DNA of 64,000 nucleotides, taken from contig NZ_JAJQQS010000004.1 in NCBI RefSeq assembly GCF_021228125.1, forward strand, positions 248,001 through 312,000, given 5' to 3'. Shown here in pieces: positions 29,823-39,099 of this stretch. A program made the position numbers and the translations under genes. This DNA comes from Streptomyces albireticuli (GTDB lineage Bacteria; Actinomycetota; Actinomycetes; Streptomycetales; Streptomycetaceae). Position 1 is the stretch's first letter. The number at the start of each line of letters is the position of its first letter. The notes below the pieces were generated by a model. It saw nothing but the letters and a program-made list of their open reading frames with translations. It had not been told where the DNA came from and did no database searches.

Positions 29823-31025
29823 TCAGAGCGGAGCGGTGTCTTCCAGCCGTCGCGGGGGCGACTCCAGGGGCCCGTCCCAGCGGTGGCCGGGGGTGAGCGC
29901 GCCGGGGCGCGGGGCGGGGCCGGGGAGCCGGCAGCGGTCCCTGCGGAGCACCATCAGGGCCATGTCGTCGGACAGCCGGCCGCCGGTGTGGCGCAGCAGG
30001 GCCGTCCGCACCCGCTCGACGACCGCCGCCGGGACGACGGGGGCGACCGGGGCCGCGTCGGCGAGGACCCTCGCCAGCGGGAAGAACTCCCCTCGCGCGT
30101 CCCGGGCGTCCTCCGCGCCGTCGGTGTGCAGCACCAGGGCGTCGCCCGGCGCCAGCCGGGTCAGGCGGACGACCGGCAGCCTGCCCGGCAGCGGGAACAG
30201 GCCGAGCGGGGGCAGCGGGTCACCGCGCCCCACGGCCGTGGCGCGCATCCGGCGCCCGGGGGTGCGGGAGAGGCGGTAGGGCCATGGGTGACCGCAGTTG
30301 AGGGCCTTGACGAGGCCGTCGGGGCCCACCTCCAGGAGCAGGACGGTGACGAACTCCTCGCCGAGCGCCCGCTCGCCGAGCTGCCGCTGGAGCGCGCGCT
30401 CCAGGCGGCGCAGCACCCCGGGGAGCTCCGGCTCGTCGTGCGCGGCCTCGCGGAAGCTGCCCAGGACGGCGGCGACGGTGCCGATCGCGCCGAGGCCGTG
30501 GCCGCGGACGTCGCCCATGACCACGCGGACGCCGTGCGGGGTGGCCAGGGCCTCGTAGAGATCGCCGCCGACGAGCGCGCCCTCGCTGACGGAGAGATGG
30601 CCGCCGGCGAGGGTCATCCCGCCGAGCCGGGGCGGCAGGGGGCGCAGCAGCGTCCGCTGCGCGGCGGCGGCGATCTCGCGGGCGCGCTCCAGCTCCCGCA
30701 GGAGCCGGCGGCGGCCCCCCGTGAGGAGGTGGGCGAGCCCGACGACCGCGACGACCGCGCAGCAGGTGCCCAGCCGGGCCGTGGTGTCGAGGCGGCCGGC
30801 CGAGCCCAGCGGGACGAGCGCGAGGAGCGCGCAGACCCCGGCGAGCAGCACGCACTGGCGGCGGCCGGTGCCGGCGCAGGCGAGGGCGGGCGCGGCGGCG
30901 AGCAGCTGGACGAGCTGGGTGCCGCGGGGGCTCAGCAGCTCCGCGGCCACGACGGCCAGCACCCAGAGTCCGGGAAGCGCGAACACCATCCCCCTCCGCC
31001 AGCGCACCGCCCTTGTCCGGATCAT
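29823..31025 (-). CDS. Membrane-bound PP2C/SpoIIE-type serine phosphatase
   Basis: 400-aa protein with about four N-terminal transmembrane helices (residues ~10-105), an Arg-rich amphipathic linker (LLRELERAREIAAAAQRTLL) and a SpoIIE-type phosphatase domain (~135-375). Metal-binding motifs are visible as GGDLYEA, MGDVRGHGLGA, LHTDGAEDARD and SDDMALMVL. Relatives dephosphorylate anti-sigma-factor antagonists. No RsbV/RsbW partner is adjacent. ATG at 31025 follows a G-rich stretch. The linker suggests signal transfer from membrane to catalytic domain. Confidence 0.92.
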   Translation of the reverse strand: MIRTRAVRWRRGMVFALPGLWVLAVVAAELLSPRGTQLVQLLAAAPALACAGTGRRQCVLLAGVCALLALVPLGSAGRLDTTARLGTCCAVVAVVGLAHLLTGGRRRLLRELERAREIAAAAQRTLLRPLPPRLGGMTLAGGHLSVSEGALVGGDLYEALATPHGVRVVMGDVRGHGLGAIGTVAAVLGSFREAAHDEPELPGVLRRLERALQRQLGERALGEEFVTVLLLEVGPDGLVKALNCGHPWPYRLSRTPGRRMRATAVGRGDPLPPLGLFPLPGRLPVVRLTRLAPGDALVLHTDGAEDARDARGEFFPLARVLADAAPVAPVVPAAVVERVRTALLRHTGGRLSDDMALMVLRRDRCRLPGPAPRPGALTPGHRWDGPLESPPRRLEDTAPL

Positions 31026-31151
31026 GCCGTCGGCCCCCTAGCAGCAATGACGCACTCGATTCTCGCGAGCACTCACCACCGAGTAACGACTTGACCCCTC
31101 GATTCCACCCTATTGAGTGATATTCGGACACTCAGGGACGATGGCACGCGC

Positions 31152-31185
31152 GAGGGGCGCACCCGGTGAACCGGATGCGCCCCTC
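31152..31185 (-). terminator. Terminator after pheT
   Basis: GAGGGGCGCA (31152-31161) pairs perfectly with TGCGCCCCTC (31176-31185), with an additional CCGG/CCGG pairing inside the loop. It lies 26 nt beyond the pheT stop. No U-tract. Confidence 0.75.
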
Positions 31186-31210
31186 GGTGGGCCCCGGAGG
31201 GCCGGGAGAC

Positions 31211-33721
31211 TTACGCCCCGCGCAGTACCGCGCCCGTGCGGGCGACCGCGGAGGCGACGGCGGCGTCACGGGCGGCCGATGCCTCGTCGGCCGTCAGCGT
31301 GCGGTCCGCGGCGCGGAACCGCAGCGCGTACGCCAGCGACTTCTTGCCCTCGCCCAGCTGCTCGCCGACGAAGACGTCGAACAGGCGCAGCGACTCCAGG
31401 AGCTCGCCGGCGCCGGACCGCAGCGCGGCCTCGACGTCGGCGGCCGGCACCGAGGCGTCCACGACGAGCGCGACGTCCTGGGTGGCCACCGGGAAGGCGG
31501 AGACGCGGGGTGCCTGGACGGGGCCGGTGCCCGCGCGCTCCAGGAGGTCGAGCTCGATCTCCATGGCGCAGGTGCGCTCCGGCAGGCCGAACGCCTTGGT
31601 GACGCGCGGGTGGAGCTCACCGGCGCTGCCGACGAACACCTCCTGGCCGTCGACGACGGCGAGCAGCGCGGCGCAGCGGCCCGGGTGGAACGGCGCGTGC
31701 TGGTCCTGGCGGACGATCAGCTCCACGCCGGCCTCACGGGCGACCGTGCGGCCGGCCTCGATCGCGTCCGCCCAGGTGGCCTGGCGGCCCTTGCCCCACC
31801 AGCCGGCCAGCTCGCGGGAGCCGGCGAGGACGACGGCGGCCCGGCGCGGCTGCCGGGGCAGCGCGGCGTTCAGACCGGCGATCTCCTCGTCGGTCGGACG
31901 GCGGTCGACGGGCAGCCGGACGGCGGCCGGCTCCTCGCCGGTCGGCCGGAAGACCAGACCGGTCTCGAACAGCGCGAGGTCGTGCCCACCGCGGCCGTCG
32001 TTGCGCCGCAGGGCGGCGAACAGGCCGGGCAGCAGCGTGGTGCGCAGCGCCGGCTCGGTGTCGGCGAGCGGGTTGACCAGGCGCACCACGGTGCGGCGCG
32101 GGTCGTCGGCGGCCAGGCCGAGCTGGTCGAGGGCGGCGTCCCCGAGGAAGGGGTAGTTGAGCGCCTCGACGTAGCCGGCGCCGGCGAGGGCGCGGCCGAC
32201 GCGGCGGTGCAGGCGCTGCCGCTCGGTCAGGCCCCGGCCGGCCGGCGGCCGCGGCAGGGTGGAGGGCAGGTTCTCGTAGCCCTCCAGGCGGATGACCTCT
32301 TCGGCGAGGTCGTTGGGGTCGGTGAGGTCCGGGCGCCAGCTGGGCACGGTGACGATGAGCTCGTCCTGCCCGTAGACGTCGCAGCCGACCTGCTGGAGGC
32401 GGCGGACGACGGTCTCCCGGCCGTACTGGACACCGGCGACGCGGTCCGGGTGGTCGGCGCTGAGGGAGATCGTGCGCGGCCCGCTGGGGGCGACGATCTC
32501 GGTGACGCCGGCCTCGGCGGTGCCGCCCGCCAGCAGCACCATCAGGTCGACGGTGCGCTGGGCCGCCGCGGAGGCGGCGTTCGGGTCGACGCCGCGCTCG
32601 AAGCGCTTGGACGCCTCGGAGGACAGCTTGTGGCGCCGGGCCGTACGGGCGATGGAGACGGCGTCGAAGTGCGCGGCCTCGATGACGATCTCGGTGGAGC
32701 CCTGGCCGGCGGCGTGGTCGCCGATCTCGGTCTCCGCGCCGCCCATCACGCCCGCGAGCCCGATCGGGCCGCGGTTGTCGGTGATCACCAGGTCCTCGGG
32801 GTGCAGCGCGCGCTGGGTGCCGTCGAGGGTGGTGAGCTTCTCGCCGCGCTCGGCACGGCGCACACCGATGGTCCCGTCGATCCGGGACCGGTCGTAGGCG
32901 TGCAGCGGCTGGCCCAGCTCGAGCATCACGTAGTTGGTGACGTCGACGGCGAGCGAGATCGGGCGCATGCCCGCCTTCTGGAGGCGGCGCTGGAGCCAGA
33001 TCGGGGAGCGCGCCTCCGCGTCGACACCGGTGACGGTGCGGGCGGTGAAGCGGGAGCAGCCGGCCGGGTCGGCGACCTTGACCGGGTAGCCGTAGCTGTT
33101 GGGCGCCGGGACGTCCAGCAGGGCCGGGTCGCGCAGCGGCAGGCCGTAGGCGGTGGCGGCCTCGCGGGCCACGCCGCGCATCGACAGGCAGTAGCCGCGG
33201 TCCGGGGTGACGGCGATGTCGAGGACCTCGTCGACGAGCTCCAGGAGCTCGATCGCGTCGGTGCCCGGCTCGTACTCCCGCGGGAGCACGATGATGCCGT
33301 GCGTGCCGTCGTCGCCCATGCCCAGCTCGTCGCCGGAGCAGATCATGCCGTGCGAGGTGCGGCCGTAGGTCTTGCGGGCGGCGATCGCGAAGTCGCCGGG
33401 CAGGACGGCGCCGGGGAGCACCACGACGACCTTGTCGCCGACGGAGAAGTTGCGGGCGCCGCAGACGATCTCCTGGGGCTCGCCGGTGCCGTTGGCGGTA
33501 CCGACGTCGACCGTGCAGAAGCGGATGGGCTTCTTGAAGCCCTCCAGCTCCTCGATCGTGAGGACCTGGCCGACGACCAGGGGGCCCTTCAGGCCCGTGC
33601 CGAGCTGCTCGACGCGCTCGACCTCCAGGCCGGCGGCAACGAGCTTGGCCTGCACGTCGCGGCCGGTCTCACCGGCCGGCAGGTCGACGTATTCCCGCAG
33701 CCAAGAAAGCGGGACCCGCAT
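31211..33721 (-). CDS. pheT: Phenylalanyl-tRNA synthetase beta subunit
   Basis: 836-aa beta chain of the heterotetrameric enzyme charging tRNA-Phe. The N-terminus [15 protein letters not shown] leads into a tRNA-binding (OB) domain (~40-150), then the B3/B4 editing region (~210-380), B5, the catalytic-like fold and a C-terminal ferredoxin-like anticodon-binding domain ([16 protein letters not shown] onward). Its ATG shares one base with the pheS stop codon (TGATG), so translation is coupled. Length is normal for actinobacteria. Confidence 0.97.
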   Translation of the reverse strand: MRVPLSWLREYVDLPAGETGRDVQAKLVAAGLEVERVEQLGTGLKGPLVVGQVLTIEELEGFKKPIRFCTVDVGTANGTGEPQEIVCGARNFSVGDKVVVVLPGAVLPGDFAIAARKTYGRTSHGMICSGDELGMGDDGTHGIIVLPREYEPGTDAIELLELVDEVLDIAVTPDRGYCLSMRGVAREAATAYGLPLRDPALLDVPAPNSYGYPVKVADPAGCSRFTARTVTGVDAEARSPIWLQRRLQKAGMRPISLAVDVTNYVMLELGQPLHAYDRSRIDGTIGVRRAERGEKLTTLDGTQRALHPEDLVITDNRGPIGLAGVMGGAETEIGDHAAGQGSTEIVIEAAHFDAVSIARTARRHKLSSEASKRFERGVDPNAASAAAQRTVDLMVLLAGGTAEAGVTEIVAPSGPRTISLSADHPDRVAGVQYGRETVVRRLQQVGCDVYGQDELIVTVPSWRPDLTDPNDLAEEVIRLEGYENLPSTLPRPPAGRGLTERQRLHRRVGRALAGAGYVEALNYPFLGDAALDQLGLAADDPRRTVVRLVNPLADTEPALRTTLLPGLFAALRRNDGRGGHDLALFETGLVFRPTGEEPAAVRLPVDRRPTDEEIAGLNAALPRQPRRAAVVLAGSRELAGWWGKGRQATWADAIEAGRTVAREAGVELIVRQDQHAPFHPGRCAALLAVVDGQEVFVGSAGELHPRVTKAFGLPERTCAMEIELDLLERAGTGPVQAPRVSAFPVATQDVALVVDASVPAADVEAALRSGAGELLESLRLFDVFVGEQLGEGKKSLAYALRFRAADRTLTADEASAARDAAVASAVARTGAVLRGA

Positions 33722-34842
33722 CAGATCTCCATCCCGAACGGCCGGGTGAAGCGCACGTCACCCTCGACCATGTCTCGCATGTCTTCGACGTTGTGGCGGA
33801 ACATCAGCATTCGCTCGATGCCGAACCCGAAGGCGAATCCGCTGTACTTCTCCGGGTCGATGCCCGCGGCGATCAGCACCCGGGGGTTGACCATGCCGCA
33901 GCCGCCCAGCTCGATCCAGCCCTCGCTGGAGCACGTGCGGCAGGGGCGGTCGGGGTTGCCGACCGACTCACCGCGGCACACGTAGCACTGCATGTCCATC
34001 TCGGCGGACGGCTCGGTGAACGGGAAGTAGTTCGGGCGCAGCCGGGTGGACATGCCGGTACCGAAGAGCGCCTGGACCATGTGGTCCAGGGTGCCCTTGA
34101 GGTCCGCCATGGTGAGGCCCTCGTCGATGGCGAGGAGCTCGACCTGGGTGAACACCGGAGTGTGGGTGGCGTCCAGCTCGTCCGTCCGGTAGACGCGGCC
34201 GGGGCAGATCACATAGACCGGCGGCTCGCGGTCGATCATCGTGCGGACCTGCACCGGGGAGGTGTGGGTGCGCAGCACGACGCCGGAGTCGGCCTTGCCC
34301 TGCTTGTCCTGGACGAAGAAGGTGTCCTGCATCGCACGGGCCGGGTGGTCCGGCTCGAAGTTCAGCGCGTCGAAGTTGAACCACTCGGCCTCGACCTCGG
34401 GGCCCTCGGCCACCTCGTAGCCCATCGCGACGAAGACGTCCTCGATGCGCTCGGAGAGCGTGGTCAGCGGGTGCCGGGCGCCGGCCGGGGCGCGGTCGTA
34501 CGCGAGCGTGACGTCCACGGCCTCCTCGACGAGCACACGGGCGTCGCGCTCCGCCTCCAGCTCGGCCTGGCGGGCCGCGAGGGCCTTGCTGACCGCACCG
34601 CGGGCCATGCCCACGCGCTTGCCCGCCTCGGCCTTGGCCTGCGGCGGCAGAGCGCCGATCTCGCGGTTCGCCAGCGACAGCGGCGACGTGGGACCGGTGT
34701 GGGCGATCTTCGCCTCGTGGAGGGCGGCGAGGTCGGCGGCAGCGGCGAAGGCGGCGAACGCCTCGTCCCGCAGGCGCTCGAGCTCTTCCGGTTTCAGTGC
34801 CTCGACCTCGACAGGGTCGTACGACTTATTGGGTGCGGACAT
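33721..34842 (-). CDS. pheS: Phenylalanyl-tRNA synthetase alpha subunit
   Basis: 373-aa catalytic alpha chain. An N-terminal coiled coil (~20-100) is followed by the class II synthetase core: [13 protein letters not shown] (motif 2 region), a zinc-ribbon-like [21 protein letters not shown] insertion and the motif 3 segment [16 protein letters not shown] at 34842 was chosen; GGGAAGAG precedes it closely and the protein then begins like other actinobacterial PheS. It lies 199 bp downstream of the histidine-kinase gene. The intervening DNA carries a dispersed hairpin repeat and three GCCAAAGGT units but no T-box. Confidence 0.97.
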   Translation of the reverse strand: MSAPNKSYDPVEVEALKPEELERLRDEAFAAFAAAADLAALHEAKIAHTGPTSPLSLANREIGALPPQAKAEAGKRVGMARGAVSKALAARQAELEAERDARVLVEEAVDVTLAYDRAPAGARHPLTTLSERIEDVFVAMGYEVAEGPEVEAEWFNFDALNFEPDHPARAMQDTFFVQDKQGKADSGVVLRTHTSPVQVRTMIDREPPVYVICPGRVYRTDELDATHTPVFTQVELLAIDEGLTMADLKGTLDHMVQALFGTGMSTRLRPNYFPFTEPSAEMDMQCYVCRGESVGNPDRPCRTCSSEGWIELGGCGMVNPRVLIAAGIDPEKYSGFAFGFGIERMLMFRHNVEDMRDMVEGDVRFTRPFGMEI

Positions 34843-34863
34843 CTCTTCCCGTGCTTCCGATTG

Positions 34864-34891
34864 TCCCCCAGCTACCGCTGGGAGGTGCCCC
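34864..34891. repeat. Streptomyces dispersed hairpin repeat
   Basis: TCCCCCAGCTACCGCTGGGA plus GGTGCCCC forms the CCAGC-N4-GCTGG hairpin that recurs between many Streptomyces genes (from memory). Here it lies in the 5' leader of pheS. Confidence 0.6.
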
Positions 34892-34930
34892 AGGCTTCGC
34901 TCAGCTGCGCGGCGCCTGCCCGAAGCATTG

Positions 34931-34960
34931 GCCAAAGGTCGTGCCAAAGGTGCCAAAGGT
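34931..34960. repeat. Three direct copies of GCCAAAGGT upstream of pheS
   Basis: Identical 9-mers at 34931-34939, 34943-34951 and 34952-34960; the last two abut. Located in the probable pheST promoter region; function unknown. Confidence 0.6.
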
Positions 34961-35041
34961 CGAGTCTAAGGGGCGTGCGTGGTGGGCTGGGCCCGTGGGC
35001 CGCGCCGGGGGGTGGCTCTCCCCCTCGGCTCCCGCCCCTTC

Positions 35042-36217
35042 TCAGCCCTGGGTGAGAAAGGCGGGGGCGCCCACGGGCAGGGTAAACCGGAACTGGGCGC
35101 CGCCGCGGACCGCCCGTTCCACAGTGATCGTCCCGCCGTGGGCCTCGACGATGCCCTTGACGATGTACAGGCCCAGGCCGGTGCCGCCGCGCTTGCTGCC
35201 CCGCCAGAAGCGGGTGAAGACACGGCTCATGGACTCCTCCGGGATGCCGGGCCCCTCATCGCTCACGGTGACCGCCGTGCCCTCGGTCCGGGCCTTGGTC
35301 AGCGCCGGGGACACCGCTATGGTGACCGTTCCCGCGCCGTGGCGCACGGCGTTTTCCAGGAGGTTGCCCAGCACCTGGTCGATCTTGTCGGGATCGGCCC
35401 AGAGATCCGGCAGCGGATCCTCCACCTCCACCCGGAAGCGCTCCTCGGGCTGCCCGGCGGCGGTGTACGCCTGGATGTGCCGGCGGACGGCGGCGACGAC
35501 GTCGACGGGCTGGCGGCGGACCTCCAGCCGGCCGGAGTCGATCCGGGAGATGTCGAGCAGCTCGGCGATCAGCCGGGTGACGCGGTCGGCGTCGGCGTCG
35601 ACGGTCTCCAGCATCAGGCGCTTCTGGTCGTCGGTGAACCGCTCCCACTTCGCGAGCAGTGTCGCCGTGAAGCCCTTGACGGACGTCAGGGGCGATCGGA
35701 GCTCATGGGCGACGGTCGCGATCAGCTCGGCGTGGCTGCGCTCGGTGCGGCGGCGGGCCTCGGTGCCGCGCAGCTGGACGACCAGCCGGCGCACCGGCCC
35801 GTTGGGGCACTCGCGGACGTAGCGGGCGGAGACGAGGACCTCACGGCCGCCGGGGAGCAGGAGATTGCGCTCCGGCTGGCCGATCCGGGTGGTCAGGCCG
35901 CCGTACGGGTCGGTCAGCGGCCACCAGCGGCGGCCCTCCAGGTCCTCGAAGGGCAGGGCGCTCTCCAGGGACCGGCCGAGCGCCTCGCGCGGCGCCACGG
36001 CGGTGATCCGGGCTGCGGCGGCGTTGAAGCAGGTCACGCGGCCGTTCTCATCGGCCACGACCAGGCCGTCCGGCAGGTCGTCGGGGTCGAGTCCGAGGCC
36101 GCCGAACCCCGGCAGGGGCACCTCACGGGCCCCCCGGGCCTCCCTGACACCGTGGGTGTCAGGGGAAACGGCCGGACAGGCGTCCGCCACGCTTCCGGAA
36201 GTCCTGACGTTCATCAT
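35042..36217 (-). CDS. Cytosolic PAS-domain sensor histidine kinase
   Basis: 391-aa two-component kinase without transmembrane helices. Residues ~45-155 form a PAS domain (LPDGLVVADENGRVTCFNAAAARIT). The HisKA box AHELRSPLTSVKGF contains the phospho-accepting H171. The ATPase domain shows the N-box NLLENAVRHG, G1 DEGPGIP and G2 GTGLGL. ATG 36217 is preferred over GTG 36223 because GGGAGG lies 8 nt upstream. No response-regulator gene is adjacent, so it is an orphan kinase. It is 36 bp downstream of the rRNA methyltransferase gene and upstream of pheST. Confidence 0.92.
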   Translation of the reverse strand: MMNVRTSGSVADACPAVSPDTHGVREARGAREVPLPGFGGLGLDPDDLPDGLVVADENGRVTCFNAAAARITAVAPREALGRSLESALPFEDLEGRRWWPLTDPYGGLTTRIGQPERNLLLPGGREVLVSARYVRECPNGPVRRLVVQLRGTEARRRTERSHAELIATVAHELRSPLTSVKGFTATLLAKWERFTDDQKRLMLETVDADADRVTRLIAELLDISRIDSGRLEVRRQPVDVVAAVRRHIQAYTAAGQPEERFRVEVEDPLPDLWADPDKIDQVLGNLLENAVRHGAGTVTIAVSPALTKARTEGTAVTVSDEGPGIPEESMSRVFTRFWRGSKRGGTGLGLYIVKGIVEAHGGTITVERAVRGGAQFRFTLPVGAPAFLTQG

Positions 36218-36253
36218 CCGCACCCCCTCCCGAGCCCCCGGGGGGCAACCCTA

Positions 36254-37087
36254 CTAGCTGAAGGTCACGGAGCGGCACCCTCCGGGTGCACGCTGCGCAC
36301 GGGCGGAGGCGTAGAGGCACACGGCGGCGGCGGTCGCGAGGTTCAGGCTCTCGGCCTTTCCGTGGATCGGCACCCGGACGACCTCGTCGGCCAGCGCCCG
36401 GGTCTCGGCGGGCAGGCCCCAGGCCTCGTTGCCGAAGATCCAGGCGGTGGGGCCGCCCATGGTGCCCTGGTCCAGCTCGGCGTCCAGGTCGCGCTCGCCC
36501 GCGCCGTCGGCGGCCAGGATCCGCGCCCCGGCGCCCTGGAGGCCGCGCACGGCCTGCTCCACGGGCACGCCCACGGCGACGGGCAGGTGGAAGAGGGAGC
36601 CGACGGAGGCCCGGACGGACTTGGGGTTGTAGAGGTCCACCGAGGCGTCCGTCAGCACCACGGCGTCCGCGCCGGCGGCGTCCGCGCAGCGCAGCACCGT
36701 ACCGGCGTTCCCGGGGTCCCGGACGTGCGCGAGGACCGCGACCAGCCGGGGCCGGCCCGCCAGGATCTCGTCGAAGGGGGTGTCCAGGAAGCGGCAGAGG
36801 CCCACGATGCCCTGCGGGGTGACGGTGTCGGACATCTCCGCGATGACCTCGTCCGTCGCGATCAGCACAGGTACCCCGGCGTCGCGGGCGGCGGTCACCA
36901 CGTCGGCGTGCCGCTCGGCGGCGTCCGGCGTCACGTACACCTCGATCAGGTGCTCGACGGCCTCGCGGACGGACTGCGGCCCCTCGGCCAGGAAACGGCG
37001 TTCCTTGCTGCGGAAGCTGCGCTTGGTAAGACGGCGGGCCGCGATGACACGGGGCGATCGCAGGGACGTCAGCTCGGGGGCCGCCAT
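36254..37087 (-). CDS. TrmH/SpoU family RNA 2'-O-methyltransferase
   Basis: 277-aa SPOUT-class methyltransferase acting on rRNA or tRNA ribose. A basic N-terminal substrate-binding domain (RLTKRSFRSKERRFLAEGP) precedes the knotted catalytic domain with motif 1 HVRDPGNAGTVLRCADAAGAD, motif 2 WIFGNEAWGLP and motif 3 PIHGKAESLNLATAAAVCLYA. Target nucleotide is not deducible. Its location between rplT and pheST is conserved in actinobacteria, consistent with a translation role. Confidence 0.93.
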   Translation of the reverse strand: MAAPELTSLRSPRVIAARRLTKRSFRSKERRFLAEGPQSVREAVEHLIEVYVTPDAAERHADVVTAARDAGVPVLIATDEVIAEMSDTVTPQGIVGLCRFLDTPFDEILAGRPRLVAVLAHVRDPGNAGTVLRCADAAGADAVVLTDASVDLYNPKSVRASVGSLFHLPVAVGVPVEQAVRGLQGAGARILAADGAGERDLDAELDQGTMGGPTAWIFGNEAWGLPAETRALADEVVRVPIHGKAESLNLATAAAVCLYASARAQRAPGGCRSVTFS

Positions 37088-37230
37088 GGGCTCACTTTCG
37101 GTTGCTGGGCGTGCCGCGCGGTGCCGGGTCGTCCCGGTACCACCGGTACACGCCGTCGTGATGGGTATCCGGCACGGCTGAACCGGCCGCCCGAGGCTAC
37201 GGGCCGGGCCGGGGGTGCGGGGCCGGACGC

Positions 37231-37268
37231 GACCGGACCCGCAGGCCAGAAGGCCTGCGGGTCCGGTC
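37231..37268 (-). terminator. Perfect 17-bp hairpin after rplT
   Basis: Arms 37231-37247 and 37252-37268 are perfectly complementary with an AGAA tetraloop, 20 nt beyond the rplT stop. It marks the end of the infC-rpmI-rplT transcript. Confidence 0.85.
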
Positions 37269-37288
37269 GGTGCCTAGGGGCGCCGGGA

Positions 37289-37675
37289 TCAGGCGGCGGC
37301 CTTCGGGGCGTTGACGTCGGCCGGCAGCGCCTTCTGGGCGACCTCGACGAGCGCGGCGAACGCGTTCATGTCGTTGACCGCGAGCTCGGCCAGGATCTTG
37401 CGGTCCACCTCGATGTTGGCGGCCTTCAGACCCTGGATGAGGCGGTTGTAGGTCATGCCGTTCTGGCGGGCAGCGGCGTTGATGCGCTGGATCCACAGCT
37501 GACGGAAGTCGCCCTTGCGCTTCTTGCGGTCGTTGTAGTTGTAGACCAGGGAGTGGGTGACCTGCTCCTTGGCCTTGCGGTACAGGCGCGACCGCTGGCC
37601 GCGGTAACCGCTGGCCGCCTCGAGGATCGCCCGACGCTTCTTGTGCGCGTTGACTGCGCGCTTGACGCGTGCCAC
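37289..37675 (-). CDS. rplT: 50S ribosomal protein L20
   Basis: 128-aa ribosomal protein needed for early 50S assembly. It starts [17 protein letters not shown] and contains the conserved [16 protein letters not shown] basic region and the [11 protein letters not shown] motif. It is the last gene of infC-rpmI-rplT. In other bacteria L20 represses this operon by binding its mRNA; whether it does so here is not visible. Confidence 0.98.
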   Translation of the reverse strand: MARVKRAVNAHKKRRAILEAASGYRGQRSRLYRKAKEQVTHSLVYNYNDRKKRKGDFRQLWIQRINAAARQNGMTYNRLIQGLKAANIEVDRKILAELAVNDMNAFAALVEVAQKALPADVNAPKAAA

Positions 37676-37776
37676 TTGTTAACTCCTTGTAGCGGGGCCG
37701 CGGTGCGTTCTCACGCGGCCCGAATTCGAATGGGTCCCGGTCCGACGCGCACCCCGTGGATACGGGGCGCGGAGCG

Positions 37777-37971
37777 TCACTTGCCGAGAAGCTTCTTGAT
37801 CTTCTTGGCGTCGCCCGGGGCCATCTCGGCGTTGCCGGTGAGGCGACGCGTCAGCTTGGACGACTTGTGCTCGAGCAGGTGGCGCTTGCCGGCGCGCTCG
37901 CGCATGACCTTGCCGGAGCCAGTGATCTTGAAGCGCTTGCTGGCACCGGAGTGCGTCTTGTTCTTCGGCAT
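37777..37971 (-). CDS. rpmI: 50S ribosomal protein L35
   Basis: 64-aa basic protein of the large subunit. It begins [16 protein letters not shown] and ends [11 protein letters not shown], matching the full family length. ATG at 37971 is the conserved start; the upstream in-frame codons are linker. It lies between infC and rplT with gaps of 123 and 101 bp. Confidence 0.98.
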   Translation of the reverse strand: MPKNKTHSGASKRFKITGSGKVMRERAGKRHLLEHKSSKLTRRLTGNAEMAPGDAKKIKKLLGK

Positions 37972-38094
37972 GCGCCGTATCTCCTCGTCGGTGGCGCTTC
38001 TCCGGCCCGCGGACGGGCACATGGAAGCGTCAGCTGTGTTCGGTTGCTTTCCGGGGCGAACCCCGGGGGCGATCCGCGGGGCCAGGCCCTCGGA

Positions 38095-38730
38095 TCACGC
38101 CTCTGCGGGCTCCTCGGCGGACTGCTCCTGCTCGGCGGAGTCGTCCGCGGCAGAAACACCCTGGCGCTCGGCCTTGCGGGCGGCCTGCGCCTCGCGGGCT
38201 TCGGCCATCGCCTCGGTCTTCTTCTTGTGCGGACCGAGGACCATGATCATGTTTCGGCCGTCCTGCTTCGGGTTCGACTCGACGAAACCGAGGTCCTGGA
38301 CGTCCTCCGCCAGACGCTGCAGCAGTCGGTAGCCGAGCTCCGGCCGGGACTGCTCGCGACCACGGAACATGATCGTGATCTTGACCTTGTCGCCCTGCTT
38401 GAGGAACCGGACGACGTGACCCTTCTTGGTGTCATAGTCGTGCGGGTCGATCTTCGGCCGGAGCTTCATCTCCTTGATGACCGTGTGCGCCTGGTTCTTG
38501 CGCGCCTCACGGGCCTTCATGGCCGACTCGTACTTGAACTTCCCGTAGTCCATGAGCTTGCAGACCGGCGGACGTGCGTTCGCGGCCACCTCGACGAGGT
38601 CGAGGTCGTACTCCTGCGCAAGCTCCAGGGCCTTGGCAAGCGGCACAATGCCGACCTGCTCGCCACTGGGACCGACAAGTCGCACCTCGGGGACGCGAAT
38701 CCGGTCGTTGATGCGGGGCTCGGCGCTGAT
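38095..38730 (-). CDS. infC: Translation initiation factor IF-3 (probable ATC start)
   Basis: 211-aa IF-3 preventing premature 50S joining and proofreading start codons. The N-domain ([18 protein letters not shown]), linker helix and C-domain ([17 protein letters not shown]) are complete. A C-terminal acidic/Gln-rich tail ([16 protein letters not shown]) is an actinobacterial extension. The reading begins [11 protein letters not shown], and a strong GAGGAGG lies 4 nt before the ATC codon at 38730-38728. No ATG/GTG is placed near it; an in-frame ATG at 38775 has no RBS. Rare AUU/AUC starts on infC allow IF-3 to autorepress in other bacteria. A long leader with a terminator precedes it. Confidence 0.93.
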   Translation of the reverse strand: MSAEPRINDRIRVPEVRLVGPSGEQVGIVPLAKALELAQEYDLDLVEVAANARPPVCKLMDYGKFKYESAMKAREARKNQAHTVIKEMKLRPKIDPHDYDTKKGHVVRFLKQGDKVKITIMFRGREQSRPELGYRLLQRLAEDVQDLGFVESNPKQDGRNMIMVLGPHKKKTEAMAEAREAQAARKAERQGVSAADDSAEQEQSAEEPAEA

Positions 38731-39025
38731 GGATCCTCCTCGGTAGCACCACGCGGCCGCCTGGCGGACAGCCACGTAACGTCTGTTTCGTCAGACCAAC
38801 CGCGCCGGTGCACAAAAAATGCCCCGGACGGGACACAGGCGGGGCTCCATAAATACCGGAACGCCGCGGTGTGATCCGCGGGGCATATCGGGCAGCTCCA
38901 TCGTCCGTACGGAACGATGGGCGCCGCCTGACCGGAGACCTGCCGGCCTGAAGCCGACCAGGTGGGAGAACGGAGCCTCCACTTGTGGGCCGGGCACGTG
39001 AGTGTCCAGCCGGTCATGTGTCCTC
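38731..39025 (-). promoter_or_regulatory. infC 5' leader, ~290 nt, structured
   Basis: The minus-strand leader between the predicted promoter and the ATC start contains several stems: a bulged ~11-bp hairpin at 38898-38920 (CCATCGT.../ACGATGG), CCGCGG-N6-CCGCGG near 38873-38890, and a terminator at 38814-38845. No gene is convincing in it. The arrangement looks like transcription attenuation controlling the infC-rpmI-rplT operon; the ligand is unknown (IF-3, L20 or another signal). Confidence 0.6.
38814..38845 (-). terminator. Intrinsic terminator/attenuator in the infC leader
   Basis: On the minus strand GCCCCG (38845-38840) pairs with CGGGGC (38826-38821), followed by A and a run of six T residues. 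A true U-tract is rare in this genome window. It lies ~85 nt upstream of the infC start and within the transcript, so it must be bypassed for expression. Confidence 0.75.
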
Positions 39026-39056
39026 ACCTTAGCAGCGTTGACACGTGGCGTGCCAA
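39026..39056 (-). promoter_or_regulatory. Predicted infC promoter
   Basis: Minus-strand TTGGCA (39056-39051), a 19-bp spacer and TAAGGT (39031-39026) match a vegetative streptomycete promoter. Transcription would begin near 39020, giving a ~290-nt leader. Inferred from pattern only. Confidence 0.5.
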
Positions 39057-39099
39057 CCCGTGGCGAACCGATTCGCCGCCGGGCCGTATCGTGGGCGCC

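Noticed and set aside
34843..35041. T-box or Phe leader peptide before pheS
   Set aside because: No T-box core sequence and no short Phe-rich reading frame were seen.
31166..38332. Long plus-strand open frames opposite pheT and across pheS-kinase-trmH-rplT
   Set aside because: They are antisense shadows of well-recognised minus-strand genes with no family motifs.
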